DNA of 64,000 bases, taken from positions 7,686,001-7,750,000 of the forward strand of contig NC_135038.1 of NCBI RefSeq assembly GCF_051020975.1, given 5' to 3'. Of the stretch, positions 1 to 14,694 are shown one piece after another; position 1 is the stretch's first letter, and every line of letters begins with the position of its first letter. The translations under genes were made by a program, and so were the position numbers. The notes below the pieces were generated by a model, which was not told the DNA's origin, searched no databases, and saw only the letters and a list, made by a program, of their open reading frames with translations. The DNA comes from Osmia lignaria lignaria. Its lineage: Eukaryota; Arthropoda; Insecta; Hymenoptera; Megachilidae.

Positions 1-581
1 TAAACATTATGTGTCTCTTACTTACCTCTACATTTTATTATTATCTGTATATTTTTTTTCCTAGTTTTACAAATAAGTTTTATAATTAAAATATATTGGA
101 TTTTAAAGAACATTAAGTTTCTTTTTTATATATTAATTTATTATATACCAATTTTAGACAATTAATTTACACATTCTCTATTGGAAAAATTCAAAAATTT
201 ATTAATACTAAAAGCTACTATCTTATTTTTGGTAAATACAGATAATTTACATGTTATATGTAATGACTTTTCAATTGAAGTTTTTTAATTAACATAAAAT
301 TTGATTTAATTCTTATTTAAGTCATTATAAAATAAAACCCAAGTAACATACTATATAGTTATTTGTTCCTTGGTTCTTGGTATTTTTCGATCGCTAGTGA
401 GAGAAATGTGGATATAAGAAACTATTGATACATTCTGGTAGAATTTTAAGAAAATTGCTGTTTGAAAATTGAAGAACCTCACGCGGATCGAATACGGGAA
501 ACCATATAAGGAGAAATGTGATTTAGAGAACGTGGAAAGCGATTGCTCTATAAAAATTGTGCGAGGTGAAGGCTACAGCGT

Positions 582-621
582 AGAAATCAGATCTATATCC
601 TGTAGTTTCTATCTGATTTCT
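582..621. repeat. 11-bp perfect inverted repeat
   Basis: AGAAATCAGAT (582-592) and ATCTGATTTCT (611-621) are perfect reverse complements around an 18-base loop. They lie at the end of a slightly GC-richer open stretch (about 470-600) that I cannot assign. Confidence 0.5.
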
Positions 622-1370
622 TTCTTTCGTTTCAAACTATCTCCAAAGCTGTTGTTGAGAACAATATCTTAGAAGTTATTGTTTGAATATCCTATATTTA
701 CAATAGAAATAAATATTGAATAATCTATAATGTATAGGAATTAAAAATTTGAAATTTTTGGACTTTGTAGAAATGAAAATTTAAGCAACTGAAAAATTTT
801 TATTTTTGTTAACAACTTTTCTTCAACCTTCCACAATTTAAAAATTGTTTAATTTCTACTTTGATTTAAAGATTCCAAGATCCTTAATTCTAATATGATA
901 ATCTAATACTTCAAATATTTCAAAATCATTTTGTATTTTTTGATTTTATCTTCTATAACTCAAACAAAAATTTAAATATAAAGTAAAAGCAAAAGTTCAC
1001 AAAATGTCTCGCCGTCAGTATCGAACGAGAACAAAAAAGAACCCCGTGACTTCGCATTTAAGAAGCATCGTTCGGTACAATCGTCAACATTGTCGCGAAC
1101 ACGAAGGGAAATTAATTACGAAGTTTCTTCTGAAAGAAGTTGGGGCATTTTTCATCGCGCCGACATCGACGGAACAAATAATTCCAGCTACGTGCGAACG
1201 CTCTCTAAAAAGATGAAAAATGACGGTGGATGACGCGCAATGAAAGCCAATGAACAATCGGTGGTTGAATGGCGGTCGCGAAATATCGTGTACAACGAGG
1301 GGGAAATTATTATTGGCCTCGTGACATTTAATTGTCGTTTCAACGAGCTCTATTGTTCTGTCTAACTCGT

Positions 1371-1402
1371 TGTGCCTTTTTTTTCTTTTTTTTTTTTTTT
1401 TC
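1371..1402. repeat. T-rich homopolymer tract
   Basis: Nearly pure T run with interruptions by C, simple low-complexity intronic sequence. Confidence 0.9.
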
Positions 1403-4400
1403 ACTTTTCCTTTACTTTTTTAAAACACACATTTGACCGTCACGCGCTTCGTTTCGAAGGATCGGGAATAAAAGCAAGAAGGCAAAGGATTGTTCGAAAG
1501 TTCACTTTATAACGCACATTAAGACAGCACAGTGTTTACGGTGATCGTAAACTTGCGATGCACATATCGCAACCGAGCACATAATGCACCCATGAAAGTG
1601 GCCGGTGTTTCGTCGTTGCTGAGAGAGCTGCAGCTGACGAATAATAAAAGCTTGCCGCTCGTGTTCCATTTTCCGCCTTGTTCATCCCTTATCTCACCGT
1701 GTTAACATTCGACATTATGCGTCTAGAAAATATTAGAAACTCGTTACTTTTCTTCGAAATTAACTATTTCTAATTCCACGCAAAATATAAGAGTACGTGT
1801 TAATTTATTTGCAGAAAATAAATTAAATATCTCTGAAACTATAATAATTTAAACGTAAACTAATATAAATATTATATGAAGCAAATGTTTGAAAGAGTAG
1901 GTGAAAAAATAATACAAAATTAATTTATTATTCTACTTTCTGATTTAAATTTTCCACTTATTACGCAATCAAATTAATATAATACTGAAGTTATAATATT
2001 TAAAATTTAAAAATTATAGTGTTAGTCGGAATACCCTCCTATCATTTGACATGTTAACTTCTATAGTCCTCTTCCGCGCGTTGTCACTAGAAATCCAAAA
2101 TAATTTCAAAAGGAATTGCAAAGTTTCTAATGGTATCTCTTGAAATCCGCAGTAGTTGTAAATTTGCAACCCTTCCCACCATAGGGAAACTTTCGCGTTT
2201 CTTCAATAGTGTCTCGTGTGTCGCAATCAGTCTTTTCATCGATCAGCATGTACCATCAGTCACGTATTTAAATCGTTCCGTTAAAAAACAACTGCACGTG
2301 AAACAACGTTATTTGGCCACGTATGGCCACGATATTTCTTCCCGTGCATGGCTAGTGTATCGAAAGTGGCGGCTCCAAACAAATTCACCGGGCTAGGCCT
2401 TGTGTCTACGTTCGCGCGTTTGGTTGGTTGGGGAAAAAAAATATAGTGGGAAAAGCCGGAGGAAAAAAGAATAAACGATAGCCCGGCTACCTCAGTATCG
2501 GATGCTTTTATTCGAAAAGTATTTGTTTACACGCCGACGCAATATTTCTTTCCGGATGGGCCGCATCGATCGTGGCTGAACGAGCTACCCACTCGTTTCA
2601 GCTTTAAGGTGTGCGCTTGAAAACTTTTACGATTCGAATTACAGCAAAAAGCGATGCTTTTTTTTTCTATTCTTTTTCTGTTTTGAAAAAGTATCGGTTA
2701 CGGGTAAAATTGCACGGAATTTAGAGATGAATTTTATTTTATTTTTGAAGGACTTTTGGTTTTTGAACGTGGATCGTTGTCGATTTTTATTTATCGTTAA
2801 AGTCTAAATTTGCAATGAAACTGAAAATATTTTTGTCCCTTATAAATTCAATTCGTAATGACCACAGTATAGAGATGTTGAATAAATTTTTAGCGATGAT
2901 AAATAAATATTAAAAATTTTAATTCCACTTCAGTTCAACATCAAAAGGTGAACACGAAGTTGTCTTTTCGTTCTGTATATCCTGAGAAAATATAAAAATA
3001 TAAAATGAATTATATCAAAAGGCAGTAGTATTTTCAGACTCTGTCGTTAGATGCGTTTTCTATATACGTCTTCTCTTCCTAATGACGTCTCCGTGCTCAG
3101 TTTTACGTGACTGGAAATGTGATTTACCGTGAAAACGAGTAAAATATGAAAGATACTGTTGCTTTTTTTACATAAAAATGCTCTTTTAATGGATCCATGA
3201 AATTCGAAGTATCAATATCACTGTTGGTAAAGAAAATGATTAACTAAAATATTTTCTTCTTTATCCTCTGACAACAATAATTTACTTCACTTTGTAGAAC
3301 TGCTAGTTATTAGATTTAGTGGTTGATTTGGAATTTAAAGGTACTAAACCTAATGCTGCTAGCAGTTCTCACGGCTCGAATTTTATTTTAGTATTTATGA
3401 GGTAAGGAAGTTATAAAGCTTCAATTTACGATATGCTTGATCGAGCGCAACTTCACTGGTTAGCCAAGTGTAAATGTGTCACTGAGTATATGATTCATGG
3501 ATAACTTATGACATGGAATATAAAACGTTTATTTAAAATCGAGAACACATTATTTCTGTCAGACGTATTAAAAATTTACTTAACACATATTTTATTGTAC
3601 AATTATTGCAATATGTAATAAGGAACCAGACTAAACCAATGAAACAATATTTCTAGAAAAATATTATTTATTTATATATTAATCGAAACCATTGATATTT
3701 TAATTTTTTTATTAAATTTTTACAGTATTTTCATACTGAAACAATACCAAACAAGGAATATAAAAATTGCATTTCCTACTATTTTTCAACCTACCATAAA
3801 TATTGAGAAATCGAACTTTTGAAACTTTTTAAAGTGAAGTTATTATCGGTTTTGTATTTTTCGAAGAAAATATCTGAAATGAACTTTTTGTGCAAGAAAA
3901 ACAGCGTGGAATCGCGACTCGACAGAATTAACGAGGCACTTGCTCCTCCGCAAAATTATTTGTCCACCTGCTGAAACTTGAGAATCGACGAGTGGCACGC
4001 TTGAATAGAAATCGAGAGAACAGGTATCGGCTATCGATAACGTTTTGGAAATCTCCGTGGGATTAATTAGAGGCTGCTCGAATTATTCGCCGTAAATTTT
4101 CTTCCTCCTACAATATGCAAAAAAGTTTTTCATCCGTTGAAAATATCCAAGTGGAAAATATCGGTTCGAGTAGATACTCTTTTTTCTTATTTAAAAGAAA
4201 AATTGATAACTAATTTGTTTTAAAAAATTCGATATACAGGACTGATTTATTTTTTGATTTGATAATGGAAACCACCTCAAATGTCCCTTTTTATAATTGA
4301 AGAATTTTTTAAAACTACTTTAAACAATTGATTATAGTTCGATTTTTCTTTTAATCAAAACATTCCAACATCCATTGCACTCGAACATTCTGCAAAATTC

Positions 4401-7400
4401 CAATCGTTCTCGAACCCATTTCTCACACATCATTCGAGAATCTCAGACACTGGACACATTTAAGTCGACGCACGTTTTCGAAGCAAAAAGGTGTCCAAGG
4501 AAACTGTTCAAAGAAGACAAATTGTTTTTCCAATTTTCTAACGTGTCATACACTACCCCTTCTAGTAAAAGTGTCCGATCCACAATTTTCTCATTTTTCA
4601 AGATATTTTCAAATATCTGAAGCACCATGTATAATGTTAGAATATCCTGTATGCTTTGAATTTGTCGAATTTGAAAGTTTAAACAAAAATGAAGTTGAAG
4701 CGATGCGTCTTCTTGAATGATCAAATTTTGTCTCGTCTCATTCGTCGACGACGTTTGTTTGCCTAGCTGATTGCCTTTGCAGATGGAGGCGAGAAATTAA
4801 ACGATCAATTAAAAATGTAAACTCGGCTAAGTGAAACTTTAAACGGCATATCGCTTTGAGAGATCCAAAGGGATCGTGGCTTGATTACAGCCTCTCCATC
4901 TGTGCGAGTACTTTTGATGAAAATCAAATGGTAAACTTCGATGAACTTTAACAACGCGTTAAATATCATCAGCGCCGGTATAAGGGAAATAAGAGGAGCC
5001 TAACAGTCCTGGATTCCTTCCTTGAGGAGCCTCCTCGGACTCCAGAAATCTTAATTCGCTCCTAACTATCATAATCAAAGCTTTTTAAATATTAATATAT
5101 ATATTTTTTAATTTTATTTAAATAAAATTATATTTTCCTTCACACGTTGAAACATACTCATCAGCACACGTGCAAACAATAAGACACAGGGCTTGTACGA
5201 TAACATCAAGCTAAATTTTACCGTATCCGTTTCCCTGGTCATTTGCATACTGAACGAGGCAAGGGTATCTGCATAAACCGACGGCTAAATACTAGCTGGT
5301 GAAAAAACAAAGTAAAACACATTTTCAAGCGAGGGCGACATAAATTTAAACGCTACTGTCCCGTCTTTCAACCGACCACGCTTCATAATAGTGCAAACTG
5401 GACACCATAATATAAACAGTGTCGTAAAATTTCGCGAATTCCACGAACGGTAGGGTAAATACAGAACATGGATGTTTTCGTAAGGAAACAATAGCTGTGA
5501 AACGTTTAACACAAGGATGAATGCAAATGTGATCTGAGACTTACAAAATTTTCGAAAAATTCATTTTCTTCAGCTACCAGCTTAAAGTATTGAGAATTCC
5601 ATTTAACAAACATTATAAAATTTTTAATTTTCAAATTGTAATTAACATTGCACCTCTGATAACAATTCTCAAATTTTCTCTTTCGTTTTAATGGATTTGT
5701 CAAATTTTGCGGTGAATTCTCAATCAACGCTTATTGGTCCGCCACTAACGATAAGTGGAAATAGGTTGCATAAATTATGAGCAGGTAGTAGGAATGCGTC
5801 TCGTATAACGAGATAATTAATACGTGGACGACTGTTCACCGAGGCGAACACTCTGGCCGTGCTAGAATGCGTTTACCGACTGTTTCGTTGCTTATAACCG
5901 GTCGTACATTGTTCGGCGGAAACACGCGCTGCCTCTTTTGTTCCGGCCACGATCTATGCCGTTCGAAGAACGATCCATGAATTCCAGATATTCGAATGAT
6001 GTTGGTTCGAATCGGGAACAATTAGAATCGCACGGTCCGATGGCGTGGCTCTTTGCCGCACCGTCACTTTGTTGGAACCGCGATGTCAGGGCAGTTTGAA
6101 CGAATTTGGGAAGTAGATTCTTTTTTAGTGAACTTTTGGTAGATTCATAATGGTAAATGTAAATAGTAAATGAAAAATTTATATTATTTGCAGTAGGTAT
6201 GAGTTTAATTAAGGAGGTTAACTTAGGTTAACCAAAGATTCTCATTTGACCACCCTCTTTTTATACAATCTTTGAAAATTTATTTCAAGAAAACTAGTAG
6301 ATTATCAGATCTAACGTTTTGCATATATTTTCAGTCATGTTTAAACTTATACTCTGAATTTTTATAAGAGATTTTATTGACTACTTACAAAGTTACGATT
6401 AAATTTATTCGGTCGTATATTGATGTTAGGAAGAGAAAAATTCGATAGGTTTGATGTTGATATTAAAAATAATATTTATTGTAGATGTAGTACTCTCTTA
6501 TTGGACGTGTTAATTACTAAAAAGAGTTAAGGGAGTTGCACCTCTGTAATGGGCTCAAAGTACGCGTCAAATTTCGTAATATCCGATGTTACCTGACAAA
6601 AAACTAGGCCGAAAGTGGTTCCCTTCCATTTTGATCTAATTTTGTTGGACAGCGGATAGTATCAGGTGTTCATTCTTAATGACTTTAAGTTACAGCACTT
6701 GAAGTTCATTGATAGCTATGGAATGTTTTCAAGAACTTTTAGTAAACTTTTATTTTTATCACTCGTTACGTACTTAAATTCTTGTTACAGAATATTTTAC
6801 ATGGAATAATTTTACATGAATCACCGTACAATTTTCTAAGCATGCACAAATGTATTAATTTAAAATTAAAATTAAAACTTTCAAGTAGTACAGATTATAG
6901 TGAAGAAGGTAAAAATTAAAAATAAATCGACTAACTTCTAGCCCCAGTATAATATTATAAAACATTGTAATAAAACAATTTGTTTCTGCTATTGTTATTC
7001 AAAATTCACATTTTTCTGGGATTTCCTATACCATAAACTTCCGATCGGTTTCGGAAGAACAGTAACAACCCCATTACACGGGGTGACCCTGGCTTAATGG
7101 TGTTATTATTAAGCTACAAGTGGTTTCGTTCGGTTATCCCATCGTACGTTTTAGCAGAATACCGAACGAGATTGTAATTATCAAGCCAGATGAACGTGCT
7201 GTGTTGCTGGATAATAATCGATGTTCTCTCTTGATAACGACGGGACACGTGTGCCATCCCTATTCACAGCTATAAACAGAGGTATTCTAATGATAAACAC
7301 GATTATGCTTTTGCACGACACACTGTGCGGTTGAAAGTTTGACGATAATTACTTGGTTCGACGAGATCGTCGCTATGATTATCGCCAAACGCAAATATCA

Positions 7401-8897
7401 AGAGTAATTAGAGAGTATGTATAAATGTCAGTGTCACTTTGACGCAAATCGATTGTATTTTATTGTAATAAATCAACTCTAAACCGGGGTTCATGGTTGA
7501 TTATCATAATTTTCTAATTGCAGTTCTTCAAAGTACAGTGGTTTCATTTTTCATTTGATTCTTTACACTTATTACACTATCAGTGATAGGTGAAATTATT
7601 CTTTTCAATGTTTTTGTATAAATTTCAATAGGATCCGCTTTTAAGCGAAATATTTCAATGTTACACTCGGACAAATATTCCTTGTAATTCCCTTAATCTA
7701 TACACAGAAATTTTGCATTAGTAATGAAGTAGGATGCGCTAAGTAGGACATTAGACGCGTTGTTGGGACAGCATGGATGCACGTTAAGTTATTTTGACAG
7801 TAAGCAGCTTAAGGAACAGGTAGCCCAGATTACATCGTCTATAGGACACCAACTTAACTATTCCACAGGCTATTCCCTTGTCTACGTTCTACATTGAAAC
7901 TTTCATCCTACGCACTGACGTATTAGTTTAAGTTTTAAGCTATGGGATTCGCATGGATCTTCCTTGCAGCGACCCCCCTTTTTCTACAAAAACAATAGAT
8001 GCAGACGTTTGAATGAAAATCAAATGCAAGTACGTGAGAGTTTGTAAGAATAAAAGGAAAAGAATTATTTCAAAATATTGGTGAATAAAAAAATGTGATT
8101 GAACATTAATATTATATTTTAAATTGTAGTTAATAAACAATAATTTAACAGAAGAGATGAGCAAACATTAGATTCATTTTTTAATTAATCAGAAACATAA
8201 CTGAAAAAATGTGTAAAATTATATAAATCAAAATTTAAGAAATTAAATATTTTGCAGCACAAAATTCATTATTAATAAAATAATTATATTTTATATTCTG
8301 ATTAACAGATACGAATATTATTTCTTTGACTAATGAGGGTAGCATGCAAATGGTCCTAATATATGTACCCACTCGTTAAAATCTCTTAACACCTAACTAA
8401 TCATTGAACAACATAAAACAACTATTCCCAAAGCACTCGGTCCGTTCTCGGCTCGACCGGTTTATCTCATTTCGACCGAGTGATTATCGTCTAAAGTTAA
8501 ATGAACTTCCCTGAACTCCCCAGTGTTTTGCGGCTCTGTCCAAAACCCACCTTCGGGCGTCTTCTTGAACTCGTCCGTTGCTTTTTCCTCGCGTTTCCTC
8601 GCGGCCCATTGTCGTATCCCGGGTGATTATCATCAGCAACGATTGTTCGTGGCCTGCTTCAAGTTCCATTGCCCATGGTCCCGCGAGTCGAATAACTCAC
8701 TTGCCAACGGTTTGCATTACGGCCTGCTGGCCACCGTATAAATTCACTTTGCGCCTGGAAATTGCGGAAACTTAGAAACATGGACGGCTTATTATCGTCC
8801 CACGGATGGGCGCTCGTCCGTCTTGATGGCATCACGATTTATGGCAACTTCGCGTACCCGAGCCACACTTTCGCCGCTTTGTTCCTGTTGCCTTCCT

Positions 8898-8923
8898 ATT
8901 TTTTTTCTCTCTCTCTCTCTCTC
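8898..8923. repeat. T run plus (CT)n microsatellite
   Basis: A T8 run is followed by about nine CT units inside a CpG-rich part of the first intron. Confidence 0.92.
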
Positions 8924-11900
8924 CGCGAGAAAATTTGCTCTAGGGAATATCTGGACGAAGAGGATTACTCCTGTATTTGCTGCCTCTACGAGATGGTTTT
9001 ACGCGGGATGATTGGTACGCGAATGCAACGAACTGTGTTGTATTAAGGGGTGAATTTTCTATGCTGTATATGGCTTGGAAGATGTTCATATTGTGGCGTG
9101 TTTCTCGTTTCATGGGATGAAATGTGGTGCGGAGTTTATTTTGATGGATTAACTGCTGCAGAGGGGGTAACCGACCAGTCGGATGAATTTAATTTAGCCG
9201 AGTTGAGAATGAATGAAAGGGGAAAGGAAATTTGAAATAACAGATGGAAGAATTCGATTAGAAAATTAATTTTTAATTTTGTTGATCCAGACCCGTGGTC
9301 AGTTTGGGTAGAGTAGTTATCTTCGCCTTCTGTTTAATGGTTTTCAAAAACAACTATTCGATCATCGTTGCAATCATTCACCTCCAGACTCGTCGATATA
9401 TCGGGGGTGGTTTTCAGATCGATTAAAGCATTTGGGATCAGGGGAATCCACTCCGGGAACCATGGACGACGTTCGAGCATTTTTCTTCTCGCCGATGCAA
9501 CCCAAGTGGCCACTCTTAACCCAGATACTCGGGCAACATTCCAAATTTTACGACGAGACCGAACGTGTATGATATAAACGCCGTAACTCCAACCTCTTGT
9601 CGAGGGTGCACGTGTGTGTACGCGATGGGTTAAGTGTGGTGCTTTCGAATCGACTCTGCCGGACGTATTTACTAGCTTGAGATCTTTTATGCATCCTACT
9701 TGGGATCAGAACGAATTTTTTCACCATCCTGTATACCGTTCCTCTGAAACGTTCATTGTTGTTTTGTGGCTTTCTGATCGTAACTCGCTTTTGTTTCCGT
9801 TTGCCTCGTTTTCAAAACAAACCGTCCAGGAAAATATTGCTTTTGAAGGAATATTCGCGGTGAAATTCTCTTAAATAATAGGAAATTAAAACTTTCGGAC
9901 AATTAGAAAATAGGAAACTGTATTAATATCATGTAATATCTCTAAAAAGAATTCCATATTTCTAGAATCTACGAAATTTCAAAATAAAGCAATATGTTGG
10001 AAAATCTATCCTATTGCTGGAAGAAGATGAAAGATAGATAAGAAAGAAAAAGAGCAGTGTCTGCAAACATCCGTTCGCCTCCATCCCTTTCATAACATCC
10101 CCCCGAAACATTTATCGAAATGTAGCCCAATAGAAATCACTGGTTACACAGGAATCCAACTGTAAACCTGCGAAAGCCATCCACTATAACATCTAAGGTT
10201 ATTGCTCGTTCGCAATCTATCTCGTGCAGATTTTATTTACTTCAGGGGCTGGGGTCGGGGTCCGCGTGGAACCGATAAAACCCGTGCAACTTCCGGCTGA
10301 ATCACCGTCGAGAACCCCCTTCTTCCTTTTACTCTGTACTATCTATCGTGAACCGGGGAAGCTCCTGGTGAACTCGGTTAAAGTCACGCCAATCGGCACT
10401 GGCTCCCTTGGACATTGTTAAACTTTGAAACGTAATAAATCCGACTTACTGACGTTTGATATACGGCCAGCTGTCGGTACTGGCACCTCTAACATCCGTT
10501 GCCTTCGAGTATTTAAGCCGGCTATTCATGCCGTTTCCGGAAATATCGAACACCTTCGATCGATCGTCTTATCGATGTTCAAATTTTTTAATGTGAAATT
10601 TGTAATTTCTTACTTTCAATTAATTAGTTATTTTTAAAGGTGTTTTAAATATGTTTATTGACAGGTGTCGATGTTGGTTTGATAGGTGAAAAATAAATTT
10701 TCAGTTCGATTGAACAGCGAATCACTAACATCGCGTGGCAGGTTGTACAAAGGGAGGAATCAAAGTTGCACAATTCCAGTTTGTGCCTAATTGCACGCAA
10801 TTCCTGTTACAATTATCAGCCGCACAAACACAGTTGGTTGAACGCTGATGGAAGTTAAACGTGGCAAATAATCGATTTCGAGCAGGACGCACGAAACTGG
10901 CGTAAATTACACGAATAATCCTCGATACGATCAACAACTGGCTGCGAGCAATGGTACGATGCGTTCGACAGAAAAGCAATTAATTCGAACGATTCGTCTT
11001 AAAGTCTGTCTCGAATGAGTTACGGTACCTTCGGCCTCGATAATCCAAGGATTATCGATGATTCATCGAAGTATCGTTGACTAATTCTGTATCTTCAACT
11101 CTTTGAATTCAGACAGTGCCATTTGATATTAAATTTTTTACAGGTACATATTAGATTTTTCATAAATACATAAGTAAGAGGTTGGATTAAAGGTATAAAT
11201 CATATGGACTCAGGTTCCAATATTTTTTAATTTCAATTAATAATTTATTGCTGCTCCATAAATGAAATTCAGAAAAAAAAAGTTGTCTGAAGGATGGCAT
11301 ACATAGATTAAAATACGGATCAAGTAGCAGCTAATTAAATCGGTTCGCGAACGATTTATCTGGATAGCAGGACATAAACGACATCGTTGCTCATTACTCG
11401 GGATAAAATTTTCCATCGTTCGTTCAAGTTAGAAGGCGAATCAGTGAAATTAGGTTGTGAAGTGGAGGACGAGTGTCGTTATTATAAGAGAGGCAAGGGG
11501 GTTAATCGGATTTGCCGGTCGGGCAATTCAGCCGACTCGAAAACTAGCAACATCGTTCAATTTGCATAACGATGTAATTTAACGCGTATCTGCACGCCCA
11601 AAGTGCTTCTTGCCAGTGAACGTAATCATGGTCCTTGTGTTTACGCAGATTTTGAATTTTCCCGATAACCCCATGACACCCTTTCAAAAGACAGATTCCT
11701 GTTCTCCTTATGATTTTAATCCTTGGCTGTGTTGTATCTCCCTGAATTCAAATAACAAGAAAAAAATGCTAATAATATGGAATATTTATTTTCAAAAATA
11801 AATAAATAACATACTGTGAACCTTAGAAGTTAAAAATTTTGTATTTTACTAAAGAAAATTAAGAACTATCGATCTTGGAAAAAATGCAAAATTTCTATAA

Positions 11901-14474
11901 TAATAATTAATAATATCAAAATTGATGTAAGAGGAATGTATGAATAATTATTTTAACAAAATATCAAGCTGAAAATTTAAAAACGTATTCAACTTCCTAA
12001 AAGGAAAGAGAAAGATAAAGGATGCAAGAAGAGAGAAAAGAAACTGCTCGCTTGCACGAAGTCTCGTTTCTAATAAACCCTAATGTTCTACGAAGATATT
12101 AACATCACCGGTAACGACACCGAGCGTCGCGACGCTTGGTGTCGGTGGTTTTCAGGGTGCAACGACAAAAGGACATCCACTCTTTCAAGGCTTTTTTTTC
12201 CTCTCTCCCTAGCTAACGTTAGGTCTCACCCCTTTCTCGCCGGTATTCTAGAAGTACCCGGGGTAAGCTCATTGCCGCTGCTTACAAAGCTTACTTTCCT
12301 TCTTCCTTTTTCTTCCTCCTTGTTACCTTCTTTCTCATCTTTCTTCTTTTTTTTTTAACTCGGCGTAAACCTCTTTTTGAGAACTCGTCATGAGCAATAT
12401 CGTGTGGAGGGTGGATTCGCTTTAACGAGGGTTGGTTAGACTTCTTTTTTCTTTGTTCACTGAGAGATTGATTTTCTTTATTAGCTGACTGTGGATAATT
12501 TATGATGTTTTATATTCGTGAATTTGTAGAATTTTATAGGAAGATATTTAGCGATAATATAAAAATATTAATAACTAAATACTGAAGTAGTTAATATAGG
12601 ATTTTAAATGTCCAGATTATAAAATTTGTTGAGATTTGTATAAAACACAGTGCAAGGAATACTATATGTATATAACGTGAAAGAAAGTAGAGAAAACGAT
12701 AAGGTTCTCTGTCTCTTGTTAGCTTTAACCCTTTAAAGCAAGAGTCTCTAACCTATATTCCAAGTTGAGGTGGGTGAAAGAATTTTTCAAAAAGCGAAAG
12801 AAAGACGTCGCTATCTATTTTATACAATGTAAGGAACATTTCATTAGGAAGTTGAACGAGCTTCCTCTTCTCCCGTGAGAGAGTTAGCCTTCGTCCAACT
12901 TTTCCATAATGAAAAGTCGATTCTGCTTGGTGTGAATTACTCGTTAATGCTTTTTCCTGCCACCCTCCATTCATCGTGAATCTTATCGAGCAGCCATTTT
13001 TAACCATTTACAATTAGTATGATTTCTTGGTGTGAAAGTATCTCTAAAATCTCTGATGTTAATTAACTTTCAATTTTACATTGAATTCTTCGAAAATGAA
13101 AATGCTAATTTATAATTTTCAACTAATTAATAATTATATAATACTTAAATTTTAATGAGTGGTGGGTAATTTTGTATTTTCATAAAACTTCACTCTACCC
13201 TTTTACTTTATTTTATTTTTATTTATTTTATTTCCATCAAACTTAAAACAGAAATCAATAGTTTGTTTCGCTATGAAACACCACAAATCGAATGTTCGTG
13301 ATTTCCATTCGAATTTGATATCTGAACGGTGACTGGACACATTTTTCTTCTGTTTAGCCTGTATTCGTTGAACTGTGGCCTGATAGATATCTCTCTGGCC
13401 GGGCTGAAATTGATGAGGGTTTTTGAAAAAAAAGGGTGCGGAAAATAGGAAGAAAAAGAAAAACAAAGTGAAGGAAAGGCTTCAACTGGATACGTGAGAT
13501 GGGCTTATAGAACGACATTTAAAGATTTATTGCAGAATTCGAAAGGATTTGGCACTCGCTTTGAGAACACCTGCGAATGAACCTCGGTTATAGTTGCTTT
13601 TCAACGAGTATCCTGTCAAGAGTCTTATATGTTTTAAATTTTAATACGTATAGGGTGAAATTTTTCCTGCTATCTCTTCGACATCTGTTCAACTTTTCAG
13701 GAATCAAATATTAAATTACACTTGGTTGCCAATGAATTTTTGAAACATTCTATACGATGTGTGGATTTGTAAAATTATTAACATATTTTATTTTTAATCT
13801 TAAGTGGTTAAATTCTTTCACCTGTTAAGGTATCATGTTTGTTAAACGAGACTAAATGTGTAAGATTTTGTGACCCATAAATAGGATGACAGGGTTGAAC
13901 AGTTTGTACTAGGGCGAAATTTGACCTCTCACTGTAAATTCGAACGATAATTTCAGTCGCACCTAATTACTCACGCACATTATAAATGTACAGCGTCGAG
14001 GAAACCATTCGCGTGCTAATTACAAAGTAGGTCGAACTAAATCCCAGGATGGTCCAACACTAGGTGCTTATATACGACGCGATTTCCCCGCGATATGAAT
14101 AATTTATCGGTATCGGATATCGGATAGCCAGGTCCGTAACATTGACGCAGCATTCGAAACTACCTTTAAAGCTTAGTCAACTGGCATTCTGATTTCTAAC
14201 TTCTTATCATTTTATTCCTTTAACATTTTAACTGCTTTGACGATTATCTATAATTATAAATTTAATTAAACGAGCACAAAGTAAATTAAGAAAAGAGTGC
14301 TTTAAAATTAATTAATATTTTATTTTAACAATTAGTCATTTAATGGGATTTCTAATAAAATTGTACAAGATATTTTGCAAAAATTATGAATAATTCTGAA
14401 AATATCAATTTTTAAATACCTACCTTAAATCCAATTATAGCTGTACTGACGAATGAAAACATTTTTTGTTACAG

Positions 14475-14694
14475 AAGCACGAGCTAGAATAAGTGGGCCA
14501 TCGGATATATATGTAAAAACTGGCAGTCTTCTCACACTCACCTGCCTGATGTCTCAAGGACCTCATGATTTGGGTACAGTAGCTTGGTACCGTGGTAGTC
14601 AGCCAGTAGTAACGTCGCCACATTCGGAGAACGACGTAAACGGTGAGCCTCGTATCACTGTGGAAACAGAATGGAGCGACGCACTCACATCAAG
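14475..14694 (+). CDS. dpr: Dpr protein, exon encoding N-terminal half of Ig domain 2
   Basis: Internal coding exon of a Dpr-family protein, a neuronal cell-surface Ig protein that pairs with DIP partners in synaptic specificity in Drosophila. It starts after TTACAG and ends before GTATTT. It enters with two bases of a split codon, carries 72 whole codons and leaves with two bases (AG), so it begins and ends inside codons. The translation opens ARARISGPSDIYVKTG and contains the B-strand cysteine (LTLTC, residue 23 of the exon) and the C-strand tryptophan (VAWYRG, W37). ISGPSDIYVKTGS, SQGPHDLGT and the WSDALTSR end are typical of the second Ig domain of Dpr proteins. The in-frame ATG at 14453 lies inside the intron and is not a start. 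Which dpr paralogue this is cannot be settled without the first Ig domain. Family assignment is from recognised motifs; function is transferred from Drosophila. Confidence 0.92.

Larger units (their letters stand above)
1..14474 (+). other. dpr: dpr intron, 3' end (at least 14.5 kb)
   Basis: The sequence ends in a T-rich acceptor (TTTTTTGTTACAG) directly before the Ig exon at 14475. I searched it by eye for the first Dpr Ig domain (a WIR..DLHIL-type strand and a DAGVYEC-type strand) and did not find it, so those exons should lie further upstream. Contents are AT-rich DNA interrupted by CpG-rich islands at about 2395-2640, 5830-6110, 8440-9700, 10220-10570 and 12080-12260, some homopolymer and CT runs, and short chance open frames. 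No RNA gene or intact transposon is visible. Confidence 0.8.

Noticed and set aside
469..672. Small coding exon reading KPYKEKCDLENVESDCS
   Set aside because: No ATG start in frame, no clear acceptor, and the frame ends in a T-rich tract; not similar to the Dpr Ig1 domain.
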